Positions 28,477 to 37,806 of a stretch of DNA of 64,000 nucleotides are shown here, piece by piece. The position numbers and the translations under genes were made by a program. Origin of the DNA: Microvirga sp. TS319 (GTDB taxonomy: Bacteria > Pseudomonadota > Alphaproteobacteria > Rhizobiales > Beijerinckiaceae); NCBI RefSeq assembly GCF_041276405.1, contig NZ_JBGGGT010000002.1:4131928-4195927 (forward strand), read 5' to 3'. Below the pieces are notes generated by a model that was not told where the DNA came from, did no database searches, and saw only the letters and a program-made list of their open reading frames with translations. How positions within the stretch are numbered: position 1 is the first letter of the stretch; every line of letters starts with the position of its first letter.

Positions 28477-29700
28477 ATGAGGCGCGTCGTCGTCACCGGA
28501 ATGGGCATCGTTTCGTCCATCGGCAACAACACGCAGGAGGTGCTTGCCTCTTTGCGCGAAGCAAAGTCGGGCATTGCGAAGGCCGAGGATTACGAGAAGT
28601 TCGGTTTCCGCTGCCAGGTGCACGGGGCCCCGCAGATCGATGTGGAATCCCTCGTCGACCGCCGTGCCATGCGCTTCCACGGCCGTGGCACCGCCTGGAA
28701 CCACGTGGCCATGGATCAGGCGATCCGTGATTCGGGGCTCGAGGACGGCGACGTCTCCAACGAGCGCACCGGCATCATCATGGGATCGGGCGGCCCCTCC
28801 ACCCGCGTGATCGTGGAAGCCGCCGACATCACCCGCGACAAGGGCCCCAAGCGCATCGGCCCCTTCGCCGTGCCCAAGGCCATGTCCTCCACGGCGTCCG
28901 CGACGCTCGCCACCTGGTTCAAGATCAAGGGCGTGAACTATTCCATCTCGTCGGCCTGCGCGACCTCCAACCACTGCGTCGGCAACGCCTACGAGATGAT
29001 CCAATACGGCAAGCAGGACGTGATGTTCGCCGGCGGCTGCGAGGATCTGGATTGGACCCTGTCCAACCTCTTCGACGCCATGGGCGCCATGTCCACCAAG
29101 TACAACGACACGCCCGCCAGGGCCTCGCGCGCCTATGACGCCAACCGCGACGGCTTCGTGATCGCCGGCGGCGCGGGCGTGCTGGTGCTCGAGGAGCTTG
29201 AGCACGCCAAGGCTCGCGGCGCCAAGATCTACGGCGAGATCGTGGGCTACGGCATGACCTCCGACGGCTACGACATGGTGGCGCCCTCGGGCGAGGGCGC
29301 GGTGCGCTGCATGCGCATGGCGCTCAAGGACGTGCACAACCCCATCGACTACATCAACCCGCATGCCACCTCGACTCCGGTCGGCGACCAGAAGGAGATC
29401 GAGGCGATCCGCGAGGTGTTCGGCTCCGGCGACAAGTGCCCGCCGATCTCGGCCACCAAGTCGCTGACCGGCCACTCGCTCGGCGCCACCGGCGTGCAGG
29501 AGGCGATCTATTCCCTTCTGATGATGCAGAACGGCTTCATCTGCGAGAGCGCCCATATCGACGAGATCGATCCGGCCTTCGCCGACATGAACATCGTCCG
29601 CAAGCGCATCGACGATGCCAGGATGGATACGGTCCTGTCGAACTCGTTCGGCTTCGGCGGCACCAACGCCACGCTCGTCTTCAGCCGTTATAACGGATAA
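28477..29700 (+). CDS. fabB: 3-oxoacyl-ACP synthase I (beta-ketoacyl-ACP synthase)
   Basis: 407-residue condensing enzyme that elongates acyl-ACPs, required for the unsaturated branch opened by FabA. The active-site Cys161 lies in [12 protein letters not shown], with His296 ([11 protein letters not shown]) and His333 (TGHSLGATG) completing the Cys-His-His triad of FabB/FabF. The length matches E. coli FabB (406). A purine-rich site (AAGAGG) precedes the ATG. It is followed by fabI after about 150 bp and preceded by fabA, giving the usual rhizobial fabA-fabB-fabI order next to irr. Confidence 0.95.
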   Translation: MRRVVVTGMGIVSSIGNNTQEVLASLREAKSGIAKAEDYEKFGFRCQVHGAPQIDVESLVDRRAMRFHGRGTAWNHVAMDQAIRDSGLEDGDVSNERTGIIMGSGGPSTRVIVEAADITRDKGPKRIGPFAVPKAMSSTASATLATWFKIKGVNYSISSACATSNHCVGNAYEMIQYGKQDVMFAGGCEDLDWTLSNLFDAMGAMSTKYNDTPARASRAYDANRDGFVIAGGAGVLVLEELEHAKARGAKIYGEIVGYGMTSDGYDMVAPSGEGAVRCMRMALKDVHNPIDYINPHATSTPVGDQKEIEAIREVFGSGDKCPPISATKSLTGHSLGATGVQEAIYSLLMMQNGFICESAHIDEIDPAFADMNIVRKRIDDARMDTVLSNSFGFGGTNATLVFSRYNG

Positions 29701-29854
29701 GACGTCATAAACCTGAGACAGCGCCGTGCGATGTCCCCACGCCTGAAGGGGATCTCGCATGGACACGCTCATTGAAATGAAGACCAAGGCTCCGGATGCA
29801 CGATTTGCTAACGATCGGCATCCGACACTGGAGCCGACGCATAGGGGGACCCGA

Positions 29855-30685
29855 ATGGGCGGTCTGATGCAAGGTAAGCGCGGCCTCATCATGGGTGTCG
29901 CGAACGACCATTCCATTGCCTGGGGAATCGCCAAGGCCCTGGCGTCGCAGGGCGCGGAGCTCGCCTTCACCTATCAGGGCGAGGCGCTGGGCAAGCGCGT
30001 GACGCCGCTGGCCCAGTCCCTGGGTTCGGACCTCGTGGTCCCCTGCGACGTGGAGGATCTCGCCTCGGTCGACGCCGCGTTCGAGGCCATCGACGGACGC
30101 TGGGACTCCCTCGACTTCGTGGTCCACGCCATCGGCTTCTCGGACAAGTCGCAGCTCAAGGGCCCCTACACCGAGGTCACGACCCGCGAGAACTTCTCGC
30201 GCACCATGGTGATTTCCTGCTTCTCCTTCACGGAGGTCGCGCAGCGCGCGGCCAAACGCATGAGGAACGGCGGCTCGCTCCTCACCCTGACCTATGGCGG
30301 TTCGACCCGCGTGATGCCCAATTACAACGTCATGGGCGTGGCCAAGGCGGCCCTCGAGGCGTCCGTGCGCTATATCGCCAACGACCTCGGACCGGCCGGC
30401 ATCCGCTGCAACGCCATCTCGGCCGGGCCCGTGCGCACGCTGGCCGGCGCCGGCATCGCCGATGCGCGGCTGATGTTCACCTATCAGAAGGCCCATGCGC
30501 CGCTTCGCCGGAACATCACCATCGAGGACGTCGGAGGCGCGGCCCTCTACATGCTCTCCGACCTGTCCTCGGGCGTCACCGGGGAAATCCACTACGTGGA
30601 TTCCGGCTACAACATCATCTCCATGCCGCGCCCCGAGGTGCTCAAGGCCCAGGACGCCGCCGGCGTGACGGGCGAGGACGCTTAA
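29855..30685 (+). CDS. fabI: Enoyl-ACP reductase (NADH), FabI
   Basis: 276-residue enoyl-ACP reductase of the SDR type, the last step of each fatty acid elongation round and the target of triclosan. The catalytic residues are Tyr157 and Lys164, spaced by six (MPNYNVMGVAK), with the GVANDHSIAWGIA cofactor motif near the N-terminus. ATG 29855 gives MGGLMQGKRGLIMG, as in related proteins, and has AGGGGG about 7 nt upstream. An in-frame ATG at 29759 also has a good ribosome site and would add 32 residues that are not family-like; this double start is noted as odd. A terminator hairpin follows at 30723. Confidence 0.94.
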   Translation: MGGLMQGKRGLIMGVANDHSIAWGIAKALASQGAELAFTYQGEALGKRVTPLAQSLGSDLVVPCDVEDLASVDAAFEAIDGRWDSLDFVVHAIGFSDKSQLKGPYTEVTTRENFSRTMVISCFSFTEVAQRAAKRMRNGGSLLTLTYGGSTRVMPNYNVMGVAKAALEASVRYIANDLGPAGIRCNAISAGPVRTLAGAGIADARLMFTYQKAHAPLRRNITIEDVGGAALYMLSDLSSGVTGEIHYVDSGYNIISMPRPEVLKAQDAAGVTGEDA

Positions 30686-30722
30686 AGGCGCATTCACAGC
30701 CGGTTCAGGACAACTCGTCTAG

Positions 30723-30754
30723 TGCCGCCCGCTTCGCCGGGCGGCATTGTCGTT
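30723..30754 (+). terminator. Terminator after fabI
   Basis: TGCCGCCCG (30723-30731) pairs with CGGGCGGCA (30738-30746) over a CTTCGC loop, followed by the T-rich stretch TTGTCGTTT. It lies 38 bp after the fabI stop and probably ends the fab transcript. Confidence 0.65.
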
Positions 30755-30812
30755 TCGCGCATCGCGCCGTGACTTTTCCTGACTAAGGGCGTTCCCGGAA
30801 GAACCCCCTCTC

Positions 30813-32594
30813 ATGACCGAAGGCTTGCGAATGAGTCCCGAACCGCGACTCTCCTCCGTTCCCGATCTTCGCAAACCCACCGGTTCGTTCCGTCTCGTCG
30901 GCCTGGCGGCGGTCCTCGGCTGCCTGACAGGCGTCGCCGTCGCCGGAATCCAGAGTTTCGTCATCTTTGCCCAGCGGGCGACCTTAGGGTTCGCCGCCGA
31001 ACGGCGGATCGTGCTGCCCGACCACGCATCCTATCTGCGCATCGCGCTGGCGCTCATCGGCAGCGCGCTCCTCGTCACCGTTCTGACGCGGCTGCTCTCC
31101 CGCTGGAAGACCAGGGAGCCCATCGACGCCGTGGAGGCCAACGCGCTCAGCGGCGGGACCATGAGCTGGTTCGATGCGGTGGGCGTCGTCATCCCGATTC
31201 TGGCATCCGTGTCGTTCGGGGCCTCGGTGGGCATCGAGGCCGCCGTGACCCAGCTCGGCGCGGTGCTCGCCAGCCGCATCGGGCGGCGACTGGGACGGCC
31301 GCGCTCGGACCTGCGCCTTCTGGTGGGTGCAGGCTCGGCCGCAGCCATCGCGGCCGCCTATCGCGCACCGATCGCCGGCATGCTCTACGCCTATGAGCTC
31401 GTCCTCGGCACCTATACCAAGCGGACGCTGGCGCCCATCGGACTTGCGGCCATCTGCGCAGTGATCACCATGTGGCTGCTCACCGGACAGGCGAAGCCTT
31501 TCAACCTGCCGCTGGAGACCCAGGCGTCGTGGTCCGATTTTCCGCTCGCCCTGGCGATCGGGCTTCTGGCCGCTCTGTTCGGCATCGGGGTCATGCTGCT
31601 CGTGACCATTCTCGAGCGCCTGTTCAAGCGCCTGTTTCCGGGCCATGCGATGCGCCGCGCCGTGGCCGGTCTGCTTCTCACGGCTCTGGCGATCCGGTTT
31701 CCCGCCGTGCTGGGCAGCGGCCATGCGGCGGTCGAGCATGCCGTGAACGGCGACATCGCCGGACGCCACGCCCTGGGCCTTCTCGGCGCCAAGACCGTCG
31801 CGTCGGCGGCAAGCCTCGGCAGCGGTTTCCGGGGCGGCCTCTTCAGCGCCTCGCTGCTCCTGGGTGCGCTTCTCGGACAATGCGTCGCCTGGATCGTCCC
31901 CTTCTTCCCGGGCGTGCCGCCCGTGAGCCCCACGCTCTGCGCCGTCATCGGCATGGCCTCGGTCGGCGCGAGCATCATCGGCAGCCCTCTGACCATGATC
32001 TTTCTCGTGCTCGAAACCACGGGCGATTACGATGCGGCCATCGTGGTGGCCATCGGGGCGGTGGCGGCTTCCTTTCTGACCGACCGGCTCTTCGGCTATT
32101 CCTTCGCGACCTGGCGCTTCCAGCAGCGCGGGCTCGCCATCGAGGGCGGGCACGACGTATCGCGCCTCGCAGCCTCGCCGATCTCCGGCATCATCAAGCC
32201 GCCCAAGCGCTCGATCGCCGCCAATGCGGAGCTGGACGACGTCCTGCGGGCGATCTCGACCGCCGGGGCCCGCGGCACAGCCGTCTATCAGCATGACGGC
32301 TCCTTCACGGGCCTGATCGATCCGCGCCTGGTGGAGGCGATCGAGGGGGAGGACGTCCAGTTGCCCGTCGTCGCGGCGGAGCTCGTCTATGAAACCAACC
32401 CGGTCGTGACGCCCCGGACCAATCTGGCCGAGCTGGTCGACATCTTCCGCAACGATGACCGCGCGACGGTCGCCGTGATGGACCAGACCGACAGCCGCGC
32501 CCTCGTCGGCGTCGTGCGCGCCCGCGACGCCTACGCGCTGGCGTCGCACATCCTCGACATGCAGCGGCGCGAGGACCTCGGCATCGCCAAGTGA
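30813..32594 (+). CDS. ClC-type chloride channel/antiporter with C-terminal CBS domains
   Basis: 593-residue membrane protein. Residues about 30-430 form the ClC helices: SFGASVGIEAAVTQLGAVLA corresponds to the gating loop, where the canonical GxEGP glutamate motif reads GIEAA, and GFRGGLFSASLLLGALLG matches the anion-site GxFxP region with Ser replacing Pro. A pair of CBS domains follows (ISGIIKPPKRSIAANAELDDV and VVAAELVYETNPVVTPRTNLAEL), which usually sense nucleotides. Direction and coupling of chloride transport cannot be stated. The start is ATG 30813; ATG 30831 has GAAGG seven bases upstream and is a close alternative. No operon partner is obvious. Confidence 0.88.
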   Translation: MTEGLRMSPEPRLSSVPDLRKPTGSFRLVGLAAVLGCLTGVAVAGIQSFVIFAQRATLGFAAERRIVLPDHASYLRIALALIGSALLVTVLTRLLSRWKTREPIDAVEANALSGGTMSWFDAVGVVIPILASVSFGASVGIEAAVTQLGAVLASRIGRRLGRPRSDLRLLVGAGSAAAIAAAYRAPIAGMLYAYELVLGTYTKRTLAPIGLAAICAVITMWLLTGQAKPFNLPLETQASWSDFPLALAIGLLAALFGIGVMLLVTILERLFKRLFPGHAMRRAVAGLLLTALAIRFPAVLGSGHAAVEHAVNGDIAGRHALGLLGAKTVASAASLGSGFRGGLFSASLLLGALLGQCVAWIVPFFPGVPPVSPTLCAVIGMASVGASIIGSPLTMIFLVLETTGDYDAAIVVAIGAVAASFLTDRLFGYSFATWRFQQRGLAIEGGHDVSRLAASPISGIIKPPKRSIAANAELDDVLRAISTAGARGTAVYQHDGSFTGLIDPRLVEAIEGEDVQLPVVAAELVYETNPVVTPRTNLAELVDIFRNDDRATVAVMDQTDSRALVGVVRARDAYALASHILDMQRREDLGIAK

Positions 32595-32699
32595 GGCCGC
32601 CCAGCCGTCCTTTCACAAGTGCATGAGCGCGGGAAGCTTGGCCTTGCTCCCGACACGATCGGACGGCACCAGGGGCCTTCCGTTTCGAGAGTTGCTTTC

Positions 32700-33326
32700 A
32701 TGATCCTGTCCCGCCGCACGCTTCTGGCCGGCCTCGCTGCTTCCGGCACCGGTCTCCCCGCCTTCGCCCAGTCCGCGCCCGAGCCGCAGATGGTTCCGGT
32801 CGAGCTCGTCGAGGACGCGCTGGCCCTGCCCTCCGCCGTCAGGATCGGGCATCCGCACGGCGACGTGATCATGGTCGAATATTTCGATTACAATTGCCCC
32901 TGGTGCCGAAAGTCGGCCGCCGACCTGCCCGCGCTCCTCGAGGCCGAGCCCGAACTCACCTATGTGCTCGTGAACTTCGCGGTCCTCGGCATCCCGTCCG
33001 TCACGGCCACGAAGGCCGCCCTCGCCTATCTCCAGGTCTACGGCCCCGGGCGCTACCTGCCGCTCCACCTCGCTCTCTTCAAGCTGAAGGGAGCCGTCGA
33101 CGGCGGGCGGGCGCTGAAGGAGATCGAACGCCTGGGAGGCGATACCGCGCGCCTGGAGGAGGTCGCGAATGCCGACCGGACCACCCAATGGATGAGGGAT
33201 GCGTTCAAGATCGGCGATTCGCTGGGCTTCACCGCCACCCCCTCCTACCTCGTCGCGACGGAAGCCTATGTGGGCGGGATAACGCTCGCCCAGAAGCGCG
33301 AGGCGATTGCGCGCGCGAGGGGATAG
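32700..33326 (+). CDS. DsbA-family thiol-disulfide oxidoreductase
   Basis: 208-residue periplasmic thioredoxin-fold protein. The N-terminus MILSRRTLLAGLAASGTGLPAFAQ is a Tat-like/Sec signal. The active site is CPWC in YFDYNCPWCRKS near residue 65, with the cis-proline TATPSY near 180. This CPWC form with an inserted helical domain is found in DsbA/ScsC-like oxidoreductases that oxidise or isomerise exported proteins; which of these it does is not clear. The ATG at 32700 is preferred over an upstream GTG (32619) because it puts the signal peptide at the N-terminus. Confidence 0.85.
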   Translation: MILSRRTLLAGLAASGTGLPAFAQSAPEPQMVPVELVEDALALPSAVRIGHPHGDVIMVEYFDYNCPWCRKSAADLPALLEAEPELTYVLVNFAVLGIPSVTATKAALAYLQVYGPGRYLPLHLALFKLKGAVDGGRALKEIERLGGDTARLEEVANADRTTQWMRDAFKIGDSLGFTATPSYLVATEAYVGGITLAQKREAIARARG

Positions 33327-33429
33327 CATCCTCCCCTCGTCCCAGACCCGCCATGAACGGCCGTGAGGACGTTCACCGTCACCATTTCTTAGACATTCGC
33401 CGCGGAAGCGTTTAAGCGCGACTCTGCCC

Positions 33430-34944
33430 ATGTCGCTCATCCGCTCCTCCCTTTTGGTCGGCTTCGGCTCGATCGCCTCGCGCATTCTCGGCTTCGTCCG
33501 GGACATGCTGTTCGCGCAGGCGCTCGGCGCGGGACCCGTCGCGGATGCGTTTCTCACCGCCTTTCGCCTGCCGAACCTCGTGCGGCGCATCGTCGGCGAG
33601 GGCGGGCTCAACCCGGCCCTCGTTCCGCACCTGAGCCGCCTGGAGCCGGAAGAGGCCGCCGAGGCGGCCGGCGACGTGATCGGCGTCTTCGCCCTCGCGC
33701 TTCTCGGCCTCAGCGCCCTCGTCGAGATCGGCGCGGGCCCCTTGGCTTTCCTTCTCGCTCCGGGCCTTCACGCCGATGGGGAGACTCTGGCACTGGCGGC
33801 CCTCTACACGCGCCTGTCCTTTCCCATCGTATTGGGGGTGACGCTCTCCTCCGTGGCGGCCGCGATCCTCAACATGCGCGGTCGCTATGGGGCGACGGCG
33901 CTCGCGCCCCTTGCGGTCAATGCCGGACTGATCCTGACGCTCGTGGCGCTGGAGACCGCCTTCGCCCTACCCCTCGACGCCAAGGCGGCCTGGTTGTCGG
34001 GGGCGTCGAGCCTCGCAGGCTTCCTTCAGCTCGCCGCAATGCTGGTCGCGCTGCGGCGGGGCCGGGAAACGCTCGTGCGCTTCCGCAGGCCGCGCTGGTC
34101 CCCGGGCCTGCGAAATCTGCTCCTGGCAGGCTTCCCGGCACTCGTCGCCAGCGGCGCCGTGCAGCTTTTCCTGCTGGCGGGAACCCAGATGGCCTCCTTC
34201 TGGGCGTCCGGCATCTCCTGGCTTTATTACGCCGACCGGGTGATGCAGCTGCCGCTCGGACTCATGGCGGCCCTGGGCGCCAGCGTCCTGCTGCCGGAGC
34301 TCGCCCGGCACCATCGCGCGGGTGAAACGGACGCGATCGTGTCGGCCCAGCACCGGGCGCTCGAAATGGCCCTGCTGCTGGCCCTGCCGGCCAGCGCGGC
34401 CCTGCTGATCCTGGCTTTCCCGATCACGGTCGTTCTCTTCCAGCGGGGGGCCTTCCAACCCTCGGATTCCGCCGGAACCGCGCTGGTGCTCGCGGCCTTG
34501 AGCCTCGGCCTGCCCTTCGCCACCGCCGCCAAGGTGCTGAGCCAGACCCTGTTCGCGCGCGGAGCTCTGCGCAAGACGGTCGCCGCCGCCGGGCTCGGCA
34601 TCGTCACGACGGTCGCAGGAGGCGCGCAGCTCGCGTCCTTCTGGGGGCCTGCCGGAATTGCCCTCGGCATCAGCCTGGGCTGTGTCGCCCACGTCCTCGC
34701 GATGATCTGGTTGCTGGCCCGAATCGGCTTGTGGCACCCCGACCGCCGCTTCCTCGCGCGCCTTCTGCGCATCGGTCTCTCGGCCGCCCTCATGAGCCTG
34801 GCCCTCTGGGGAGCAAAAGGGTTCCTCGGGCCCATGGGTCCCGCAGCCCTGGCGGGCCTGTGTCTCGGCGGCCTTGGCGTTTATGCCCTCGCGGCATGGC
34901 TGACCGGCGCGGTGACCCGTGACGACCTGACCCGGTTCCGTTAA
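33430..34944 (+). CDS. murJ: Lipid II flippase MurJ
   Basis: 504-residue integral membrane protein of the MviN/MurJ family with about 14 helices, flipping the peptidoglycan precursor lipid II to the periplasm. N-terminal SLLVGFGSIASRILGFVRDMLFAQALGAG is the family signature with conserved arginines, followed by FRLPNLVRRIVGEGGLNPALVP. ALVLAALSLGLPFATAAKVLSQTLFARG is typical of the central part. Length is normal. It precedes trpS by about 100 bp on the same strand; the neighbourhood murJ-trpS-usp-nfu is conserved in the order. Confidence 0.95.
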   Translation: MSLIRSSLLVGFGSIASRILGFVRDMLFAQALGAGPVADAFLTAFRLPNLVRRIVGEGGLNPALVPHLSRLEPEEAAEAAGDVIGVFALALLGLSALVEIGAGPLAFLLAPGLHADGETLALAALYTRLSFPIVLGVTLSSVAAAILNMRGRYGATALAPLAVNAGLILTLVALETAFALPLDAKAAWLSGASSLAGFLQLAAMLVALRRGRETLVRFRRPRWSPGLRNLLLAGFPALVASGAVQLFLLAGTQMASFWASGISWLYYADRVMQLPLGLMAALGASVLLPELARHHRAGETDAIVSAQHRALEMALLLALPASAALLILAFPITVVLFQRGAFQPSDSAGTALVLAALSLGLPFATAAKVLSQTLFARGALRKTVAAAGLGIVTTVAGGAQLASFWGPAGIALGISLGCVAHVLAMIWLLARIGLWHPDRRFLARLLRIGLSAALMSLALWGAKGFLGPMGPAALAGLCLGGLGVYALAAWLTGAVTRDDLTRFR

Positions 34945-35046
34945 ACGCTTGCATCGTGGCGCGGCCCTGTCATAACCGCGCCGCAACGCAATAAGGGAAA
35001 CAACGCGGCCGGCGTCCAACCCGGTCCGGCGTAGGAGTGCAAGACG

Positions 35047-36087
35047 ATGGCGCAGTTCAAGGAGCTGGTTTTCTCAGGCATGCAGCCGACGGGGAACCTG
35101 CATCTCGGCAACTATCTCGGCGCGATGATCCGATGGATCGAACTCCAGAAGACGATGGAATGCATCTATTGCGTCGTCGACATGCACGCCATCACCGTCT
35201 GGCAGGACCCGGCCGACCTGAAGCGCCAGATCCGCGAGGTGACAGCCGCCTATCTCGCCGCCGGCCTCGACCCGAAGAAGAGCATCATCTTCAACCAGAG
35301 CCAGGTGTACCAGCACGCGGAGCTCGCCTGGGTGTTCAACTGCGTCGCGCGCATCGGCTGGATGAACCGCATGACGCAGTTCAAGGAGAAGGCCGGCAAG
35401 GACCGCGAGAACGCCTCGCTCGGCCTCTATGCCTATCCGAGCCTGATGGCCGCCGACATCCTGGTCTACCGCGCCACGCACGTGCCGGTGGGCGAGGACC
35501 AGAAGCAGCATCTCGAGCTGACCCGCGACGTGGCGCAGAAGTTCAACAACGACTATGCCGCCTCGATCGCCGAGAACGGCCATGGCGACGCCTTCTTCCC
35601 GCTCACCGAGCCCATGATCCAGGGCCCGGCCACCCGCGTCATGTCGCTGCGCGACGGATCGAAGAAGATGTCGAAGTCGGACCCGTCCGACTATTCCCGC
35701 ATCAACCTCACGGACGATGCCGACACCATCGCCCAGAAGGTCCGCAAGGCGAAGACGGATCCCGAGCCTCTGCCCTCCGAGATCGAAGGCCTGAAAGGCC
35801 GTCCCGAGGCGGAGAACCTGGTCGCCATCTACGCGGCGCTCACCGGCATGACGGCGGAAGACGTGCTGCGCGACCACGGCGGCGGACAGTTCTCCGGCTT
35901 CAAGGCGGCTCTGGTGGACGTGGCGGTAACGAAGCTCGCTCCGATTGCCGAGGAGATGCGCCGTCTCATGGACGATCCCGGCCATATCGACGCGATTCTC
36001 ATCGACGGTTCGAACCGCGCCCGGGTGATCGCCGCCCAGACCATGGACGCGGTGAGGGACATCGTAGGCTTCGTTCGGGCCCGCTGA
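35047..36087 (+). CDS. trpS: Tryptophanyl-tRNA synthetase
   Basis: 346-residue class Ic synthetase charging tRNA-Trp. The HIGH-like motif is [11 protein letters not shown] near residue 20 and the KMSKS motif is [10 protein letters not shown] near 205; [20 protein letters not shown] is the conserved dimer/substrate segment. Length is normal for bacterial TrpRS. ATG 35047 begins [16 protein letters not shown], typical of the family. A strong GC hairpin follows at 36092-36122 and may end the murJ-trpS transcript. Confidence 0.96.
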   Translation: MAQFKELVFSGMQPTGNLHLGNYLGAMIRWIELQKTMECIYCVVDMHAITVWQDPADLKRQIREVTAAYLAAGLDPKKSIIFNQSQVYQHAELAWVFNCVARIGWMNRMTQFKEKAGKDRENASLGLYAYPSLMAADILVYRATHVPVGEDQKQHLELTRDVAQKFNNDYAASIAENGHGDAFFPLTEPMIQGPATRVMSLRDGSKKMSKSDPSDYSRINLTDDADTIAQKVRKAKTDPEPLPSEIEGLKGRPEAENLVAIYAALTGMTAEDVLRDHGGGQFSGFKAALVDVAVTKLAPIAEEMRRLMDDPGHIDAILIDGSNRARVIAAQTMDAVRDIVGFVRAR

Positions 36088-36091
36088 ACGC

Positions 36092-36122
36092 GACCCGGTG
36101 GTCCGCTCCGGACCACCGGGTC
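36092..36122 (+). terminator. Perfect 13-bp hairpin after trpS
   Basis: GACCCGGTGGTCC (36092-36104) pairs completely with GGACCACCGGGTC (36110-36122) over a GCTCC loop, starting five bases after the trpS stop. No T-run follows, so it is a Rho-type or stabilising hairpin rather than a textbook intrinsic terminator. Confidence 0.5.
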
Positions 36123-36151
36123 AATCCCACAGGGGCAGGTCGATAAAGGGC

Positions 36152-36330
36152 AAGCCCGCTTTTCACATCCGATGCTCCAACATCGGTTCGAGCGTCTTTA
36201 TCACGCAAAACCGGTTCCCACTTTTGGGACCCATCCGATGCTTTCTCCTTGAATGAGAGCATCGTCCGGGCGGACCCGAAGGGCCGCGTCAGCGAATACC
36301 GGATCCACTTTTCCGCACGATGCTCTAGAT
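36152..36330. repeat. Cluster of REP-like inverted repeats
   Basis: The trpS-usp gap (309 bp) is largely made of palindromic elements. The clearest runs from AGAGCATCGT (36256) to ACGATGCTCT (36326), 71 bp with 10-bp ends. Upstream are partial copies containing CACTTTTGGGA and CATCCGATGCT. The same family occurs at 38418, 38911, 50208 and, degraded, at 61231. The element lies inside a spurious upstream extension of the usp frame. Confidence 0.75.
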
Positions 36331-36396
36331 CAAAGCCTCGCCCTTGTTCTATTCGTTCGGGCAGGGCAGCATCATGCCGTTGCAGGAGAGCTTGCA

Positions 36397-36894
36397 TTGA
36401 GCGGGCAGCGCCGATCCTACGAATCGGGCCACCGGCCGAAATTCATGGTGGTGGTCGACAAGACGCCGGAATGCGCGCAGGCGGTCCATTTCGCCTCGCG
36501 TCGTTGCGCGCGCACCGGAGCGAGCATGCTCATGCTCGCCGTGGTCGCTCCACCGGACAATTTCGAGTGGATCGGCGTCGGCGAGGCCATGATCGAGGAG
36601 GCGAGCGCCGAAGCCGCCAAGCTCCTCGAGGCGGCCGCCCGCGAGGCGCGCAGCGCCGCGGGCGTGGAGCCGGAGCAGGTGATCCGCGTCGGCAGCCGCG
36701 CGGAAGAGATCATCAAGCTGATCCGCGAGGACGAGGACGTATCCTTCCTGGTCCTCGCCGCCGGCAGCGGCAAGGAAGGCCCCGGCCCCCTCGTGAGCAC
36801 GCTCGCCGGCAAGGCGGCCTCCACCTTCCCGGTCCCCATCGTAATCGTGCCGGGCAGCCTGACGGACGAGGAGATCGACGCCCTGGCGGGGTGA
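36397..36894 (+). CDS. Universal stress protein (UspA family)
   Basis: 165-residue universal stress protein, nucleotide-binding-fold family. The start is probably TTG 36397, with AGGAG eight bases upstream; the open frame continues to 36253 but that part is a repeat element and is not conserved. FMVVVDKTPECAQAVHFASRRC is the first strand and helix, VLAAGSGKEGPGPLVSTLAGKAASTFPVPIVIVPG near the C-terminus carries the GxxG-type ATP loop (GSGKEGPGPLVS). Neighbours trpS and nfu are the normal context in Hyphomicrobiales. Confidence 0.88.
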   Translation: MSGQRRSYESGHRPKFMVVVDKTPECAQAVHFASRRCARTGASMLMLAVVAPPDNFEWIGVGEAMIEEASAEAAKLLEAAAREARSAAGVEPEQVIRVGSRAEEIIKLIREDEDVSFLVLAAGSGKEGPGPLVSTLAGKAASTFPVPIVIVPGSLTDEEIDALAG

Positions 36895-36943
36895 GGTGCA
36901 TGGTCCGGCGTCATGGCCGTGCTCGTCACGGCCATCCAGATCT

Positions 36944-36971
36944 TGAAAACCGAAGCCTGAAAACCGAAGCT
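36944..36971. repeat. 14-bp tandem duplication
   Basis: TGAAAACCGAAGCC at 36944 and TGAAAACCGAAGCT at 36958, directly adjacent, in the usp-nfu gap. Confidence 0.85.
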
Positions 36972-37042
36972 TGGAAGCCGCGGCGTGTCGAAGGCGTGTC
37001 TTCCCGGGACCAAGTCCGGCGGCAGGGATGTCGGAAGCGCCG

Positions 37043-37070
37043 CCATTCATTCTCCCCCATTCATTCTCCC
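37043..37070. repeat. 14-bp tandem duplication (exact)
   Basis: CCATTCATTCTCCC occurs twice without mismatch at 37043 and 37057, 45 bp upstream of the ICE-like palindrome that precedes nfu. Confidence 0.9.
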
Positions 37071-37113
37071 CTTGGAATCCTCCTCTCCCCGATCCACATT
37101 GGGGTTAAAACCT

Positions 37114-37130
37114 GTTAGAACGATTCTAAA
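37114..37130. promoter_or_regulatory. Irr/ICE-like palindrome upstream of nfu
   Basis: TTAGAA (37115-37120), CGA, TTCTAA (37124-37129) is a perfect inverted repeat ending 48 bp before the nfu start. It fits the iron control element type bound by Irr in rhizobia (TTAGAA-N3-TTCTAA). It overlaps a possible -10 element, so Irr binding would repress when iron is scarce. Irr is encoded in the same window at 27015. Confidence 0.7.
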
Positions 37131-37177
37131 CCCACCGCTCGGCCGGCCTTGAACCGGCGTCAGAGGACCCACAAGCG

Positions 37178-37738
37178 ATGTTCATCCAGACCGAAGCCAC
37201 TCCCAACCCCGCCACCTTGAAGTTCCTGCCCGGCCGCGTCGTAATGCCGGAAGGCACCTTCGAGGCGAAGACCCCCGAGCAGGGCGAGTTCTCGCCTCTG
37301 GCCCAGCGCCTGTTCTCGGTGCCGGGCGTGACCGGTGTCTTCTTCGGCTACGATTTCATCACCGTCACGAAGGCCGACGGCGAGTGGCAGCACCTGAAGC
37401 CCGCCATCCTGGGCGCGATCATGGAGCATTTCATGACCGGCGCGCCGCTCTTCGCGAACGGCTACGGGGCGTCGGAGGAGGACAGTGAGGAATTCTTCGA
37501 TCCGCAGGACGCGTCCACCGTCGAGACCATCAAGGAACTGCTCGAGACCCGCATTCGCCCGGCGGTGGCGGGCGACGGAGGCGACATCACCTTCCGGGGC
37601 TTCAAGGACGGGGTGGTCTATCTCGTCATGAAGGGCGCCTGCTCCGGCTGCCCCTCCTCGACCGCCACGCTTCGCCACGGCATCCAGAACCTGCTGCGGC
37701 ACTTCCTGCCCGACGTGCGCGAGGTCCAGGCTGTTTGA
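37178..37738 (+). CDS. NifU/Nfu-family Fe-S cluster scaffold protein
   Basis: 186-residue Nfu-type protein that carries and delivers Fe-S clusters. The N-terminal Nfu_N domain begins [20 protein letters not shown], and the C-terminal NifU domain has the cluster-binding pair Cys155-Cys158 in [10 protein letters not shown], preceded by [11 protein letters not shown]. This two-domain layout is that of mitochondrial-type Nfu1, common in alphaproteobacteria. It is preceded by an ICE-like palindrome, so iron-dependent control is likely. A terminator follows, separating it from rutE. Confidence 0.93.
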   Translation: MFIQTEATPNPATLKFLPGRVVMPEGTFEAKTPEQGEFSPLAQRLFSVPGVTGVFFGYDFITVTKADGEWQHLKPAILGAIMEHFMTGAPLFANGYGASEEDSEEFFDPQDASTVETIKELLETRIRPAVAGDGGDITFRGFKDGVVYLVMKGACSGCPSSTATLRHGIQNLLRHFLPDVREVQAV

Positions 37739-37765
37739 CGGTACGTCAAGAGCTCTCATATGAAC

Positions 37766-37795
37766 AGCGCGGCCCTCACGCCGCGCTTTTTCTTT
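37766..37795 (+). terminator. Intrinsic terminator after nfu
   Basis: AGCGCGGC (37766-37773) pairs with GCCGCGCT (37780-37787) across CCTCAC and is followed by TTTTCTTT. It lies between the nfu stop and the rutE start, a good rho-independent terminator. The rutE ribosome site GGAG follows it directly. Confidence 0.85.
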
Positions 37796-37806
37796 GGAGA
37801 CGTGTC

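Noticed and set aside
36253..36396. N-terminal extension of the universal stress protein frame
   Set aside because: This part is a REP element and a promoter region; family members start near the TTG at 36397.
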